A stretch of DNA of 64,000 nt, from assembly GCA_903910445.1 (NCBI GenBank), contig CAIVZR010000002.1, positions 1 to 64,000 on the forward strand, read 5' to 3'. Below are positions 9,011 to 17,681 of this stretch, piece after piece. How positions within the stretch are numbered: the first letter of the stretch is position 1; every line of letters begins with the position of its first letter. This stretch comes from an uncultured Bacteroidota bacterium (GTDB lineage: Bacteria > Bacteroidota > Bacteroidia > UKL13-3). Below the pieces are notes generated by a model. It did no database searches. It saw only the letters and a list, made by a program, of their open reading frames with translations, and had not been told where the DNA came from. Made by a program: the position numbers and the translations under genes.

Positions 9011-9463
9011 ATGTCGTTCAAGTATAAGCCTGCACCTGCAGAATTAAATGAATATTGCAATAACACCATTGCAAGTGCATTAGAAATAGAATTTATTGAA
9101 ACTGGTGATGACTATTTAATAGCCAGAATGCCTGTAAATAAAAACACGCACCAACCTTTAGGAATGTTGCATGGTGGTGCAAGTTGTGTACTTGCCGAAC
9201 AAACAGGGAGTATGGCTGCTAACTTATATTTGAATCGTGAAACTCATGTGGCATTTGGTTTAGATATTAATGCCAATCATTTGAAACCTGTGAAGAATGG
9301 ATATGTGTATGCTAAAGCTTCTCCACTTCATATTGGTAGTAGAACCCAGGTGTGGGAAATAAAAATTACCAATGAAAGCAATGAACTCATTTGTATCAGT
9401 CGATTAACCATGGCTGTTGTTGCGGTTACTGCCGAAACCCTCAGAAAAACAACGCCCCAATAG
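9011..9463 (+). CDS. Hotdog-fold acyl-CoA thioesterase (PaaI/MenI-like)
   Basis: 150 residues with the hotdog thioesterase pattern: QPLGMLHGGASCVLAE at about 49-64 (central helix), then VAFGLDINANHLKPVKNGYVYA. Family members hydrolyse acyl-CoA thioesters, including 1,4-dihydroxy-2-naphthoyl-CoA in menaquinone synthesis. Four bases separate it from an isochorismate synthase gene, so the menaquinone role (MenI) is likely by context. The sequence alone only supports a hotdog thioesterase. Confidence 0.87.
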   Translation: MSFKYKPAPAELNEYCNNTIASALEIEFIETGDDYLIARMPVNKNTHQPLGMLHGGASCVLAEQTGSMAANLYLNRETHVAFGLDINANHLKPVKNGYVYAKASPLHIGSRTQVWEIKITNESNELICISRLTMAVVAVTAETLRKTTPQ

Positions 9464-9467
9464 CGGT

Positions 9468-10586
9468 ATGTATCATTCATTAAAAGCATTTTATCATGCT
9501 TCACTCAAAGTTGGAGGACATTTGGCAATGTATCGTTTCCCACATTTAAAAACGATTCAAGGCATCTGTTCGGCGCAGTTATCGACTGAATTAAAAAACA
9601 ATACTGGTTTTATTATTCACGGTTTTAGCCCACAAGACCCCGCTCATTTAATTACTCCTGAAGTTACTTTTAAGTATGATGATAGTTTTGAATTAAAAGT
9701 AGAATTATCAAATACATTCACAAATTCATTTGAGGCACTATTCGATAATTATTTAAAATCGAATGAGGTGCCTCAGGGCGAACCTTTACTTCAGCATGAT
9801 AATCCTGAAGCATGTACTTATGAAAATTATGTAAATGCTATTCAAAATGCACAAGTACTAATGGAAGTTGGAAAGTTGAAAAAGGTTGTGCTATCAAGGA
9901 TCGCTTGGAAAAATTACACTAATACAAAGGATATAATTCAAATCTATCTCGGGCTTTGTGAAAAGTACCCAAATGCATTTGTAAGTCTAATATCATCGCC
10001 TATTTATGGTACTTGGCTAGGAGCGTCACCCGAACTTTTGCTACATCAATCAACAACGAGCTATACTACTGTTGCACTAGCTGGTACGCGTAAGTCGAAA
10101 AGCCTAATTCCTTTTACCAATAAGGAATTGGAGGAGCAAGAAATTATAAGAAAATATATTGAAGAGAATTTATACACGATTGGTATACAATGTGATTTTA
10201 ACCCTATTGAAAATTTTGATACTGGTGAACTCACCCATCTAAAAACAACAATAAAATTCAATGCCGATGCGTCGAAGCGATTTGAAGTTGCTGCCTTGCT
10301 TCATCCTACTCCTGCAGTAGGTGGGGTTCCCAAAATTAGTGCCCTTGAATTTATATTAGAAAATGAGCATTATCAACGCAAGCTTTATGCAGGTTATATC
10401 GGTGTTATCGGAATAAATGAGATGCAACTTTATGTAAATATTCGATGTATGCAGTGGTATACGTCGAGCGCCTTACTATATTCAGGTGCAGGAATTACCC
10501 AAGCATCAGATGCCCATGCGGAGTGGGTTGAAACAGAAAATAAATTGGATGTAATTGGATCGGTTTTAGCGCCGATTGTTAAATAA
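9468..10586 (+). CDS. menF: Isochorismate synthase (chorismate-binding family)
   Basis: Converts chorismate to isochorismate, the first committed step of menaquinone (or siderophore) synthesis. I choose ATG 9468 (MYHSLKAFYHASLK), giving 372 residues; the frame reaches back to 9417 inside the thioesterase gene. The C-terminal chorismate-binding domain shows ALAGTRKS, EEQEIIRKYIEENL, HLKTTIKF, LHPTPAVGGVPK and YAGYIGVIG. The N-terminal part is short and divergent, as in many Bacteroidota MenF proteins. Placement 4 nt after the hotdog thioesterase supports a menaquinone role. It overlaps the convergent response-regulator gene by 8 nt. Confidence 0.9.
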   Translation: MYHSLKAFYHASLKVGGHLAMYRFPHLKTIQGICSAQLSTELKNNTGFIIHGFSPQDPAHLITPEVTFKYDDSFELKVELSNTFTNSFEALFDNYLKSNEVPQGEPLLQHDNPEACTYENYVNAIQNAQVLMEVGKLKKVVLSRIAWKNYTNTKDIIQIYLGLCEKYPNAFVSLISSPIYGTWLGASPELLLHQSTTSYTTVALAGTRKSKSLIPFTNKELEEQEIIRKYIEENLYTIGIQCDFNPIENFDTGELTHLKTTIKFNADASKRFEVAALLHPTPAVGGVPKISALEFILENEHYQRKLYAGYIGVIGINEMQLYVNIRCMQWYTSSALLYSGAGITQASDAHAEWVETENKLDVIGSVLAPIVK

Positions 10587-11256
10587 CAAATTTATACCCT
10601 ACCCCCTTGATGGTTGTAATATAATCTTCGCCTATTTTCTCTCTAATCTTACGTATGTGCACATCCACGGTTCTTTCGCCTACATATACATCGCTGCCCC
10701 ACACTTTTGAAAGAACATCTTCTCTGCTAAATACTTTACCAGGTGCGCTGGCTAGAATATAAAGCAACTCAAATTCCTTTTTGGGTAAGGAAATTGATTC
10801 CTCATTTTTATAAACAACATATCCATCACGATCTATTCTAAAAATTCCTAGTTGTAAGCTAGGAAGTATTTCTTCCTTTACGTATCGTTTTATTATTGTT
10901 TTAAGTCGAGTGCTTAATGCTGCTGGTTTAATTGGTTTAGCGATATAATCTTCTGCACCTAAATCGAAACCTTGTACTTCACTATGTTCTTCATTCCTTG
11001 CGGTAAGAAAAACAAATGGAATGTTTTTTAGCACTTCACTGTTTTTTACTTTTCTACAAACCTGGAAACCATCCATACCCGGCATCATTACATCGTGTAA
11101 TATTAAATCGGGTTTTGTTTTTAAAGCAAGTTCAAATGTTTCCGTGCTTTTGTTGGTAACAGTTACATCAAAACCGTTACGTTCAAGGTTGAACTTAATG
11201 ATTTCCAAAATGTCTAAATCATCATCAGCAACCAGTATTTTATATTTCTTAATCAT
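10579..11256 (-). CDS. PhoB/OmpR-type response regulator
   Basis: 225 residues from ATG 11256 (MIKKYKILVADDDLDIL); the frame begins 11 residues earlier without sequence support. The receiver domain (about 5-120) has the acidic pocket D11-D13, phospho-acceptor Asp55 (LILHDVMMPG), Thr85 and Lys107. The C-terminal winged helix (about 135-225) has PKKEFELLYILA, FSREDVLSKVWG and the VDVHIRKIREKIG recognition region ending in TTIKGVGYKFVI. It is a DNA-binding transcription regulator controlled by phosphorylation. No histidine kinase gene lies beside it in this window, so its kinase must be elsewhere. The target genes are unknown. Confidence 0.93.
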   Translation of the reverse strand: MIKKYKILVADDDLDILEIIKFNLERNGFDVTVTNKSTETFELALKTKPDLILHDVMMPGMDGFQVCRKVKNSEVLKNIPFVFLTARNEEHSEVQGFDLGAEDYIAKPIKPAALSTRLKTIIKRYVKEEILPSLQLGIFRIDRDGYVVYKNEESISLPKKEFELLYILASAPGKVFSREDVLSKVWGSDVYVGERTVDVHIRKIREKIGEDYITTIKGVGYKFVI

Positions 11257-11336
11257 TTGTAGCAAAACTGTTATTTCTGTGCCATCCAATCATTACCGAC
11301 ATGTTAAGTAATTGTTAAGAATTGAAATTATGGGTC

Positions 11337-11376
11337 GAAAAAAAACCCTGTTTTAATTGAATAAAACAGGGTTTTT
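11337..11376 (-). terminator. Intrinsic terminator of the RRM gene
   Basis: A perfect 15-bp inverted repeat (arms 11341-11355 and 11362-11376, loop ATTGAA) contains the core CCCTG/CAGGG flanked by A and T runs. Read on the minus strand the hairpin is followed by a T run (11337-11345 complement), placing it about 20-40 nt after the stop of the RRM protein gene. It could also work in the other direction. Confidence 0.85.
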
Positions 11377-11396
11377 TTGAATTACAAATAAAAATA

Positions 11397-11738
11397 TTAA
11401 TATCTTTTATTGTAACCGCCATTTCCTCCGTCGCGATTGTAACGATTTCCTCCACCGTTTCCTCCACTACGATTGTTACTGCTCTTGTAATCGTCAGTTT
11501 TAGGGCGTGCTTCGTTTACGCTAAGAACTTTTTCCATCATTTCGTAACCGTTAAGTTTTTCGATGGCTTCTTTTGCGTGTTCGTCATTTGGCATTTCTAC
11601 AAAACCGAAACCGCGACTGCGGCCACTCATTTTGTCCATGATAATGCGGGCTGATGATACTTCGCCATAGGCTTCAAATACTTCGCGTAATTGATCGTCT
11701 GAGGCTTTAAAATTGATGTTTGCTACGTAAATATTCAT
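11397..11738 (-). CDS. Small glycine-rich RRM RNA-binding protein
   Basis: 113 residues: one RNA recognition motif followed by a Gly/Asn/Arg-rich tail (from about 88). RNP2 is IYVANI at 3-8 and RNP1 is RGFGFVEM at 42-49, with the aromatic residues needed for RNA stacking. Bacterial proteins of this form are abundant, often induced by cold, and bind single-stranded RNA. The gene has its own promoter, an unusually long leader of about 170 nt and its own terminator, so it is a single-gene unit. Leader-based control would fit a cold-responsive or autoregulated RNA-binding protein; that is inference. Confidence 0.93.
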   Translation of the reverse strand: MNIYVANINFKASDDQLREVFEAYGEVSSARIIMDKMSGRSRGFGFVEMPNDEHAKEAIEKLNGYEMMEKVLSVNEARPKTDDYKSSNNRSGGNGGGNRYNRDGGNGGYNKRY

Positions 11739-11908
11739 ATTTACAAAAAATAAAAAAATAAAAAAATAAAATAAAAAATGTTTAATACATATTTAAACTA
11801 CTGGAGAATTAGACGGATAAAAATAAACGGAGGGAAAAGAATTCTTTGAGGATTAATTTTACGATACGATACTTTTTTGATTTATCTAATCCACTTTGGT
11901 GTGGATAT
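11739..11908 (-). promoter_or_regulatory. Long structured 5' leader of the RRM gene
   Basis: The mapped promoter predicts a transcript start near 11908, giving a leader of about 170 nt in a genome where leaders of 10-40 nt look common. A hairpin with a perfect 6-bp stem (11889-11894 with 11901-11906, loop of 6) sits at the very 5' end. The part next to the start codon is almost pure A/T and poorly structured. No known riboswitch class is recognised. Confidence 0.5.
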
Positions 11909-11914
11909 GTTGTG

Positions 11915-11944
11915 CAAAGATAATTAAATTTATGGAATACCAAA
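11915..11944 (-). promoter_or_regulatory. Promoter of the RRM gene
   Basis: Read on the minus strand, the -33 element TTTG (11941-11944) and the -7 element TATCTTTG (11915-11922) both match the Bacteroidota consensus exactly, with an 18-nt spacer. This is one of the two best promoters in the window. Confidence 0.75.
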
Positions 11945-11973
11945 TTTAATTTTTGAGAGATTCTTAGTGGGAA

Positions 11974-14442
11974 TTAGTCCTTTACAAATTTAATTGGGGC
12001 GTTATTATCACAGTCCAACAAATAAACCCCTTGCGTTAAACCAGATAAATCAATTTGAGCACCTACAGTCACAACTTGCGAAAGTACTATTTGACCCATG
12101 ATATTATATATTTTCAAACTATGGGGTAATGCATCTGTGAATTTTATAGTTGCCACATTTGTTACCGGATTAGGGTAAAAGAGTGGTGTAGCAAGTAATT
12201 GATTGTTTTTTATTCCAATTGAAGGGGTTACTGTAATGAGTTGATTTTGGACAATAGTATCAGTTACGCTTCCATTACTTGCAATTAATCGTACTGTGAA
12301 TTTTCCTGATTGCGCATAAGTGTGACTTGGGTTGGGTTGGGTTGAAGTTTGACCATCACCAAAATCCCAAGTGAGTGAAGAAGCGTTCGTTATCGCATCG
12401 TTAAAAACGGATAGGTTTTTAAACTGAACCTTATGGAATTGACGAATCGTTAAACTATCAGCCATAAAATTAGCAAAACCCCATCCCCAAGGAATTCCAT
12501 CTAATTTTGATTGTTGGGCAAATTCTTGAAAATACTGATTGGCTAAATCTGCATCATGGATAATTACCGTGTTTTCGTCATTCTTGGTATCGGCACTAGT
12601 ACTCCAATTATGCGACCCAGTTAATACTTGAGGATCGGAGTAGTAATTATTGGGGTCAACTATTACTAATTTATGATGAATTAGTCCAGCTCCTTGATAC
12701 TTAATTACATTTCCGCCCATTACTGCGTTCATATCGTAAAAGCCCAAACTACCATTGGCAGTGTCATCAATCATCCCTGCGGCAAAAACTCCCACAGCAG
12801 CCCTTCCTGCAATTGCCTGGGCAACATCGCGTCGGGTAAAGGTTAATATTTGAAAATACAAATCAGTATTGGCTGTTTTGATTGTTGAAATAATTTGCTG
12901 TGTTACATTATCACTTGGACTAAAATACTGTTCTACTTGTTTGCCACCAATCATAAATTGATGAGGCGTATTATTAATTTTAAATTGACCGAAACGAGCA
13001 CTTGAAATATTAGGTGTTAAACCTGTACTACCAAACATCTCCTCAAATTCAATGGTATAAGCTCTTGCCAAAGTTTGATCCTGAATAATTAATTGATTGT
13101 TCGCATCAGAATTTATTTGACCACTAGTCCAGTTAGTACTTCCTGTAAAAACAAATGGATCATTTGGGTTTGTACTATTTGCATCAATAATCACGAACTT
13201 GTTGTGCATGATTGAATAACTTGATGATTGCGGACTGGCTATTTTACCAATTGATGTATTTAATGAATTCAATCCTAGATTGGCATTTCCACCATCATAA
13301 ACCAATCGCACTTTTACACCTCGTGTATAGGCATCATTAACGGCTGCTGTAATATCGCTTAAACCATTATTATTCCAGTTATACATGGCGATATCTATTG
13401 AATATTTTGCTCTGTTTATGTAGTTTATGATTGTGTCATCAATTCCTTGATTAGAATATACGGCATTGGTAAACGTTCCTACCCCGTTTTTTACATCTCT
13501 ATTAAACAAAACTTTTATAGCTCCACTTGATAAAGAGGCGGTAGCCATTAGTACAGGAGAGGTTACTGATGAATCACCATTCGCTTCCAAAGTGATTGCT
13601 TTTACAAAGTAAATGGTGGCGGGTTGCAATCCAGTAATTTTTATACTATGCGCCAAAACCCTGTTGGTATCAGTAATGGATCCCAATTCTAGTGCAGCAG
13701 AAACTCCATATTTAATTGAAGTGGTACCTATATATTGCGTGTTAAAACTTACATCAAAGCTATTTGTTGTGATGTTTTTTTGCACGAGCGATGTTAAGAT
13801 CTTCGGGCCATTATCAAGATCAAAATCAGAATATGATCGTGGGAGTAACTGATAGCCGGCGCTAGCTGATGAAGCCGAAAACTGGCTCATAATTCCAGTG
13901 ATATTACACAGTGCAGAAGGTATTTGTTTTCCGGGTATATCCGTAGTAGGAAGAATTCTAATTTGACTTACCGTATTATTATCGAGTTTGTAATTCTGCC
14001 CTGATGTTCCTGCTGAAAATGTACCTGTTCCAGTAACAGTAACCCCTGTTGCCTTTACCAACATACTTTCGTACGCCTCTGTAAAAACTCCTGTAGTTGG
14101 AAGTTCAATAGGAGCTGGTAGTGTGTTGTTGCTACTAATAACGGTGACAGAAACAACTGGATCTATTTCCAATAAGTTATTATACATTTTAGCGCTTCCA
14201 TTAATTTCAATGCTATCACCAATATTAACACCACCCATCAAGGTAGGAGAATATGCCGCCAATCCACCTGTTGCGTCCTGAAAATACCGGATGGCACCCA
14301 ATTCGCCACCATGCGTAACTACTCCTCTAACAGTAAACAAAGTTGCAGTAGGTAATGCTCGTGCCGCACTTATTGTAATAACCTGCGCATTCGCATAAGT
14401 TGCAAAAAACATTACGGATAGTAGTAATTTAAATTTGTTCAT
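11974..14442 (-). CDS. T9SS-secreted phospholipase-D-like protein with two HKD motifs
   Basis: 822 residues with signal peptide (to about residue 19, YANA). Domain order: an OB-fold-like/DUF5689-type region (about 21-205), a fibronectin-III-like domain (about 213-303), two phospholipase D half-domains with HKD motifs H413-K415-D420 (MHNKFVIID...FTGSTNWT) and H589-K591-D596 (HHKLVIVD...LTGSHNWS), a PKD domain (about 665-740, WDFGDGQTS) and a type A T9SS sorting domain (PLFYPNPV onward). Two intact HKD motifs make an active phosphodiesterase likely, with phospholipid or nucleic acid as substrate. The family alone does not decide which. Export to the surface or medium is well supported. Confidence 0.9.
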   Translation of the reverse strand: MNKFKLLLSVMFFATYANAQVITISAARALPTATLFTVRGVVTHGGELGAIRYFQDATGGLAAYSPTLMGGVNIGDSIEINGSAKMYNNLLEIDPVVSVTVISSNNTLPAPIELPTTGVFTEAYESMLVKATGVTVTGTGTFSAGTSGQNYKLDNNTVSQIRILPTTDIPGKQIPSALCNITGIMSQFSASSASAGYQLLPRSYSDFDLDNGPKILTSLVQKNITTNSFDVSFNTQYIGTTSIKYGVSAALELGSITDTNRVLAHSIKITGLQPATIYFVKAITLEANGDSSVTSPVLMATASLSSGAIKVLFNRDVKNGVGTFTNAVYSNQGIDDTIINYINRAKYSIDIAMYNWNNNGLSDITAAVNDAYTRGVKVRLVYDGGNANLGLNSLNTSIGKIASPQSSSYSIMHNKFVIIDANSTNPNDPFVFTGSTNWTSGQINSDANNQLIIQDQTLARAYTIEFEEMFGSTGLTPNISSARFGQFKINNTPHQFMIGGKQVEQYFSPSDNVTQQIISTIKTANTDLYFQILTFTRRDVAQAIAGRAAVGVFAAGMIDDTANGSLGFYDMNAVMGGNVIKYQGAGLIHHKLVIVDPNNYYSDPQVLTGSHNWSTSADTKNDENTVIIHDADLANQYFQEFAQQSKLDGIPWGWGFANFMADSLTIRQFHKVQFKNLSVFNDAITNASSLTWDFGDGQTSTQPNPSHTYAQSGKFTVRLIASNGSVTDTIVQNQLITVTPSIGIKNNQLLATPLFYPNPVTNVATIKFTDALPHSLKIYNIMGQIVLSQVVTVGAQIDLSGLTQGVYLLDCDNNAPIKFVKD

Positions 14443-14505
14443 GGTAAAATTTATGAGGGCAAAATTCGGATAATTGGTTTAGAAATAGATTAGGTAACTA
14501 TTAAT

Positions 14506-14952
14506 TTATTCGCGCAAACGATCAGCACTTCTTACTAGATCTTCATCACGCTTAATAAAAAAATAAGCACAGATATATAATATTACTAATAAGGAAATAA
14601 GATAACTACCAAATCCAAAATGGTATTCACTGTAGTTGGTGGTAAATAAATTATATAAGGCAAATGCAAAAGAAATCAAGGTGCCTGCGATCAAATAAAT
14701 ACAGAACTTCATTTGCATCTTTCTATCCTTGTATTTAAATATGGTATACAATGTCAAGCTAATTAATGCAAATTGAAGTAGTATATGAAGTATATTAAAA
14801 TGAATTTCGTTGCTACCTACATTTATACTTTGCCATGCTGTATAATACAAATCATTGCCATTTACTTTTAATGAATAAAAATTCACTTTAAATAAAAGTG
14901 CATTAAATGCAATTGTTATTAATAAGAATATTGTTTGAATTCGCTGAAGCAT
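14506..14952 (-). CDS. DUF4293 membrane protein
   Basis: 148 residues with four hydrophobic segments. It starts MLQRIQTIFLLI and ends with a conserved charged motif (KRDEDLVRSADRLRE), both characteristic of the Bacteroidota-restricted DUF4293 family. The function of this family is unknown; it is often found near core genes. It has its own strong promoter just upstream and lies 28 nt downstream of the AMP nucleosidase gene. Confidence 0.85.
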   Translation of the reverse strand: MLQRIQTIFLLITIAFNALLFKVNFYSLKVNGNDLYYTAWQSINVGSNEIHFNILHILLQFALISLTLYTIFKYKDRKMQMKFCIYLIAGTLISFAFALYNLFTTNYSEYHFGFGSYLISLLVILYICAYFFIKRDEDLVRSADRLRE

Positions 14953-14959
14953 AAGGTGA

Positions 14960-14992
14960 CAAAGATAATGCTAAAATTAACTATCCTTCAAA
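14960..14992 (-). promoter_or_regulatory. Promoter of the DUF4293 gene
   Basis: On the minus strand, TATCTTTG (14960-14967) matches the -7 consensus and lies 8 nt from the ATG. A TTTG at 14989-14992, inside the end of the AMP nucleosidase gene, is spaced 21 nt away as a -33 element. This predicts an almost leaderless transcript. Confidence 0.55.
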
Positions 14993-15757
14993 TCTCAAAT
15001 GTTTTACTGTAAGGCCTTCATTTATCAATTGATTTAAGGATTCAATTCCTATTTTAAGATGTTCTTTAACATAGTTTTCGGTAACTGTTTTATCACTTTG
15101 CTCAGTCTTAACACCCTCTGGAGTCATTGGTTGGTCACTTACTAACAACAAGGCACCCGCAGGAATGTGATTATAAAATGCTGTTATAAAGATTGTTGCT
15201 GTTTCCATATCAACCGCCATACACCGAAGTTTTCTTAGATAGTTCTTCATTTCTTCATCATGTTCCCAAACCCTGCGATTAGTAGTATAAACTGTTCCTG
15301 TCCAATAATCACGTTCAAAATCTCGAATAGTCGTACTCACGGCTTTTTGAAGCGCGAAAGCAGGTAAGGCGGGCACTTCGGGAGGGAAATAATCGTTGCT
15401 AGTACCTTCCCCTCTAATAGCAGCAATTGGTAAAATATAATTTCCAATCCTCGGTTCGTCTTTAAGGCTTCCACATTTCCCTAAAAAAAGCACTGCTTTG
15501 GGTTTGATAGCACTCAATAAATCAATTATTGTGGCAGCATTTGCACTTCCCATTCCGAAATTAATAATCGTTATACCATGTGCAGTGGCCGATCGCATGG
15601 CCCGATCCTCACCCTCTGCCTTTACATTATAGGTATCGGCAAACATGTCAACATAGTTGTTGAAATTAGTAAGTAGTATATGTTTACTAAACTTTTCTAG
15701 AGGCACACCCGTGTATCTCGGTAACCAATTCTCAACAATGTCTTGCTTAATTTTCAT
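14981..15757 (-). CDS. amn: AMP nucleosidase (Bacteroidota type)
   Basis: Hydrolyses AMP to adenine and ribose 5-phosphate, regulating the adenylate pool. I take ATG 15757 (MKIKQDIVENWLPRYTG) as start, 258 residues; a GTG two codons upstream is possible. The phosphorylase/nucleosidase fold is clear: TIINFGMGSANAATIIDLL, VLFLGKCGSLK, the family hallmark RGEGTSNDYFPPEVPALPAF, and the catalytic region MAVDMETATIF. These match the short Bacteroidota AMP nucleosidases rather than the two-domain enterobacterial enzyme. Confidence 0.92.
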   Translation of the reverse strand: MKIKQDIVENWLPRYTGVPLEKFSKHILLTNFNNYVDMFADTYNVKAEGEDRAMRSATAHGITIINFGMGSANAATIIDLLSAIKPKAVLFLGKCGSLKDEPRIGNYILPIAAIRGEGTSNDYFPPEVPALPAFALQKAVSTTIRDFERDYWTGTVYTTNRRVWEHDEEMKNYLRKLRCMAVDMETATIFITAFYNHIPAGALLLVSDQPMTPEGVKTEQSDKTVTENYVKEHLKIGIESLNQLINEGLTVKHLRFEG

Positions 15758-15822
15758 AGACACGAAAATAAAGAAAATGCATCATATCCTATATTAAGTG
15801 ATAGCAATGTGATTCGAAACAC

Positions 15823-15830
15823 TACTTTTG
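15823..15830 (+). promoter_or_regulatory. -7 promoter element of the polysaccharide deacetylase gene
   Basis: TACTTTTG fits TAnnTTTG exactly and lies 12 nt before the TTG start codon at 15842, implying a very short leader. No well-placed -33 TTTG is visible. Confidence 0.45.
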
Positions 15831-15841
15831 CAAAATAAAGT

Positions 15842-16486
15842 TTGCCAGCGCTAGAAAAAATATCTCATTCAAAATGGGTACAACAGTTGTTCCCATCATG
15901 TATATGGAGTTTTCCTTCAGAAGAAGAAAAAACCATCTATCTAACTTTTGATGATGGTCCGATAGAAGAAATTACTCCCTGGGTATTAGAAACATTAAAT
16001 AAATATCAGGCAAAGGCTACTTTCTTCTGTGTTGGCGAGAATGTAGAAAGAAATCCATCACTTTATCAAAAAATAATTGCTTCTGGGCATTCTGTTGGAA
16101 ACCATACCTACTCTCATAAAAATGGGTGGAAGACATTATACTCCGATTATATAAAAGATGTTTCAGAAGGAGAAAAATATATTAAATCGGATCTTTTCAG
16201 GCCTCCTTATGGCAAACTAAAACCTCTTCAGATTAAGGCATTGAAGAAAAAATTCCAGATTATTATGTGGAGTTTTATTACCGGTGACTATCTAAAAACG
16301 CTCAATAAAGAACTCGTACTTGAAGAAATGAAGAGCAAAATTACCTCTGGTGATATTGTTGTTTTTCATGATAGTATCAAGGCTGAAAAGAACCTGAAAT
16401 TCTTACTTCCAGAAGTACTTGCATTTTATAGTTCATTAGGATATCGTTTTAAGTCAATTCAACAATTAAAAGCTGGTATTTATTAA
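15842..16486 (+). CDS. Polysaccharide deacetylase (NodB domain), cytoplasmic
   Basis: 214 residues from a TTG start; no ATG lies ahead of the catalytic domain, and the promoter spacing supports this start. NodB motifs are complete: TFDDGP with Asp37/Asp38, metal ligands His88 and His92 (NHTYSH), RPPYG starting at Arg120, and VFHDS with His176. The enzyme removes acetyl groups from N- or O-acetylated sugars. No signal peptide is visible, so it would act on a cytoplasmic or membrane-proximal precursor. It forms a two-gene unit with the glycosyltransferase 18 nt downstream, suggesting assembly of a partly deacetylated polysaccharide. Confidence 0.88.
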   Translation: MPALEKISHSKWVQQLFPSCIWSFPSEEEKTIYLTFDDGPIEEITPWVLETLNKYQAKATFFCVGENVERNPSLYQKIIASGHSVGNHTYSHKNGWKTLYSDYIKDVSEGEKYIKSDLFRPPYGKLKPLQIKALKKKFQIIMWSFITGDYLKTLNKELVLEEMKSKITSGDIVVFHDSIKAEKNLKFLLPEVLAFYSSLGYRFKSIQQLKAGIY

Positions 16487-16504
16487 GATCGGCACCATAG
16501 TACT

Positions 16505-17617
16505 ATGTTAACAGTTTTCGGATACAGTGTTTTTTTAATTCTATTATACTTTGTAGCATTATTATTTATACTTTTTAATACATTCTTTAACTATCGGAGA
16601 AAAAATAAACGTCAAGCGCTAGCTGTTGATTTTCCAATGGTTTCGGTTTTGGTAGCAGTTAGGGATGAAGAGGATAATATCACTCGCTGTTTACAGGCTT
16701 TATCAGAATTATCCTACCCTAAAGATAAGATTGAAATCTTGGTTGGTAATGATGCAAGTACTGATAATACAGTAAAATTAGTGGACGGGTTTATCAAGAA
16801 CAAAAAGCAATTCTCTTTCTATGATATCAAAATTAAATTAGGGAAGGCAAAAGGAAAAGCCAATGTCTTGGCTCATCTTGCACAAATTGCAACCTCTGAA
16901 TTTCTATTCATTACGGATGCTGATATTGCTGTACCTAAAGATTGGATACAAAATATGTTACCACATTTTGAAAATAATATTGCCATTGTTTCAGGAAGTA
17001 CTTATGTAGAAGGAACAAATCTTTTTTCAAAATTACAAAGTTTAGATTGGATGTTTTTCGGTGGAATTTTAAATAGTTTCGCTAATGCGGGTATCTCTTG
17101 CACAGGTGTTGGAAATAATATGTGTGTAAGAAAGAGTGCATATACTTCCTTAGGCGGATATGAAAATATTGATTTCTCCATTACTGAAGATTTTAAACTT
17201 TTTGATGAATTAAGAAAAGCTGGCCATGGTTGGAAAAATATATTAAACGCTCCGACTCTTAATGTTTCGAAACCTGTTGAAACTTTTTCTCAGTTGATGA
17301 AGCAAAGAAGACGTTGGATAACCGGAGCAATGGAACTTCCTTGGATATGGAAAATAGTATTTATTGTTTTTGGTTTTTTCACACCGTCATTAATTGCAGT
17401 ATTGATTTTTGCACCTAAAATTGGTTTATTCCTTTGGTTTATTAAATTATTTCTTGAGGGGATATTTCTTGCTATGGTTGCTGGTCGAATGCAACGAATT
17501 GAAAATTTAGGAAGTTACCTTTGGTTTCAACTTTATTCCTTTATCATACCTGTTTTTTACATGTATTATTTTCTTAAACGTGAGCCAAATGAGTGGAAGG
17601 GTAGAGTTTATGCCTAA
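16505..17617 (+). CDS. Membrane glycosyltransferase, family 2
   Basis: 370 residues: an N-terminal membrane helix (about 5-28), a GT-A catalytic domain (about 45-280) and two to three C-terminal membrane segments. Catalytic landmarks are VSVLVAVRDEEDNI, GNDASTDNT, the metal-binding TDADI, the ITEDF motif and the acceptor-site KQRRRW (Q-x-x-RW type). Such processive or semi-processive enzymes polymerise or extend a polysaccharide at the inner membrane. The polysaccharide deacetylase gene just upstream suggests an N-acetylated sugar polymer; that part is context only. Confidence 0.88.
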   Translation: MLTVFGYSVFLILLYFVALLFILFNTFFNYRRKNKRQALAVDFPMVSVLVAVRDEEDNITRCLQALSELSYPKDKIEILVGNDASTDNTVKLVDGFIKNKKQFSFYDIKIKLGKAKGKANVLAHLAQIATSEFLFITDADIAVPKDWIQNMLPHFENNIAIVSGSTYVEGTNLFSKLQSLDWMFFGGILNSFANAGISCTGVGNNMCVRKSAYTSLGGYENIDFSITEDFKLFDELRKAGHGWKNILNAPTLNVSKPVETFSQLMKQRRRWITGAMELPWIWKIVFIVFGFFTPSLIAVLIFAPKIGLFLWFIKLFLEGIFLAMVAGRMQRIENLGSYLWFQLYSFIIPVFYMYYFLKREPNEWKGRVYA

Positions 17618-17628
17618 GTTATAAACGC

Positions 17629-17656
17629 AAAAACCCCATCCCAATTCGGGATGAGG
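17629..17656 (-). terminator. Intrinsic terminator of the repeat-protein gene
   Basis: A hairpin with a nine-position stem and one mismatch (17634-17642 with 17648-17656, loop AATT) lies between convergent genes. On the minus strand it is followed by five T residues, serving the RGxN repeat protein gene. The plus-strand T tract is weaker but it may also end the glycosyltransferase transcript. Confidence 0.7.
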
Positions 17657-17681
17657 CTTTCGATTTGAAACACTTGCATTT

